From positions 1 through 53,730 of the forward strand of contig CAZAXF010000015.1 in NCBI GenBank assembly GCA_964489055.1: a DNA stretch of 53,730 bases, written 5' to 3'. The notes under the pieces are model-generated. The model had not been told where the DNA came from. It ran no database searches and was given only the letters and a program-made list of their open reading frames with translations. The position numbers were made by a program, and so were the translations under genes. The stretch is from 66-474 sp964489055. GTDB taxonomy: Bacteria > Pseudomonadota > Gammaproteobacteria > Xanthomonadales > Rhodanobacteraceae. Numbering within the stretch: the stretch's first letter is position 1; each line of letters starts with the position of its first letter. Positions 53,670-53,730 of the stretch are shown piece after piece.

Positions 53670-53730
53670 GCATCCCCCCGGCGCTGCGCGCCGACCCCCT
53701 TCGTTGCGACGGGGGGGGTTAGCCACCCCC
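53670..53730. repeat. CATCCCCCC...CCCCCTTCG repeat at right edge
   Basis: GCATCCCCCCGGCGCTGCGC, then CGACCCCCTTCGTTGCGACGG, match in type the repeat units at 1-656. The window ends within this element. Confidence 0.7.

Overview
The window is high-G+C gammaproteobacterial chromosome, most likely Xanthomonadales (Lysobacterales). This rests on gene order (yqeY, rpsU, tsaD, folB, folK, a pteridine reductase, a MidA-type methyltransferase), on cystathionine gamma-lyase next to a CBS-domain cystathionine beta-synthase, and on a polysaccharide locus lying between etfA and cystathionine gamma-lyase. That bracket is the known position of the hypervariable LPS O-antigen locus in Xanthomonas. Both ends of the window lie in the same family of palindromic repeats, so it may be a contig that broke at repeats. 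No tRNA, rRNA, CRISPR array or intact insertion sequence was seen.

Layout. 1-688: 254-bp tandem repeats. 689-6177 (+): MFS transporter, etfB, etfA, acetoacetyl-CoA synthetase. 6242-28884: surface polysaccharide locus, mostly on the minus strand: double GT2 glycosyltransferase, manC (+), a broken FkbM methyltransferase/discoidin gene, fcl, gmd, a small methyltransferase, about 1.1 kb of eroded DNA, a giant protein of about 1,966 residues, tagD, an RgpF-TagF protein, a coiled-coil protein, a methyltransferase/P-loop protein, and the ABC exporter wzt/wzm. 28868-31903: transsulfuration genes. 32408-33787: another glycosyltransferase. 33853-37387: YdcH-like gene, OmpA-like protein and DUF4398 lipoprotein, pilU. 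37905-44592: yqeY, rpsU, tsaD, folB, folK, EcsC-like gene, folM-like reductase, MidA-like methyltransferase. 45044-47599: hydrolase, acyl carrier protein, ketosynthase. 47920-53581: cysteine synthase, S9 peptidase, class III aminotransferase, HAD phosphatase. Gaps are packed with at least five families of palindromic or tandem repeats.

How the locus may work. ManC, Gmd and Fcl make GDP-L-fucose, and TagD makes CDP-glycerol. The giant protein joins five NPDVA repeats, TPRs, a TagF-like domain, a GT4 domain and a domain with the HxRxGD fucosyltransferase motif. A second TagF-like domain follows an RgpF domain in the next large protein. The inferred product is a fucose-containing polymer with glycerol-phosphate units, exported by Wzm/Wzt. 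Wzt and the adjacent methyltransferase/P-loop protein share a C-terminal domain, which recalls chain-terminator recognition in E. coli O8/O9a (WbdD with the Wzt C-terminal domain). The NPDVA module recurs in three proteins of the locus, one of them mostly coiled coil, suggesting a docked synthase complex. This is the best candidate for a new system here; the parts are visible but their joint action is inference.

Base composition drops between about 10.2 and 19.35 kb and rises again inside the giant gene, at the border between its TPR and TagF-like regions. This points to a chimeric gene and horizontal transfer.
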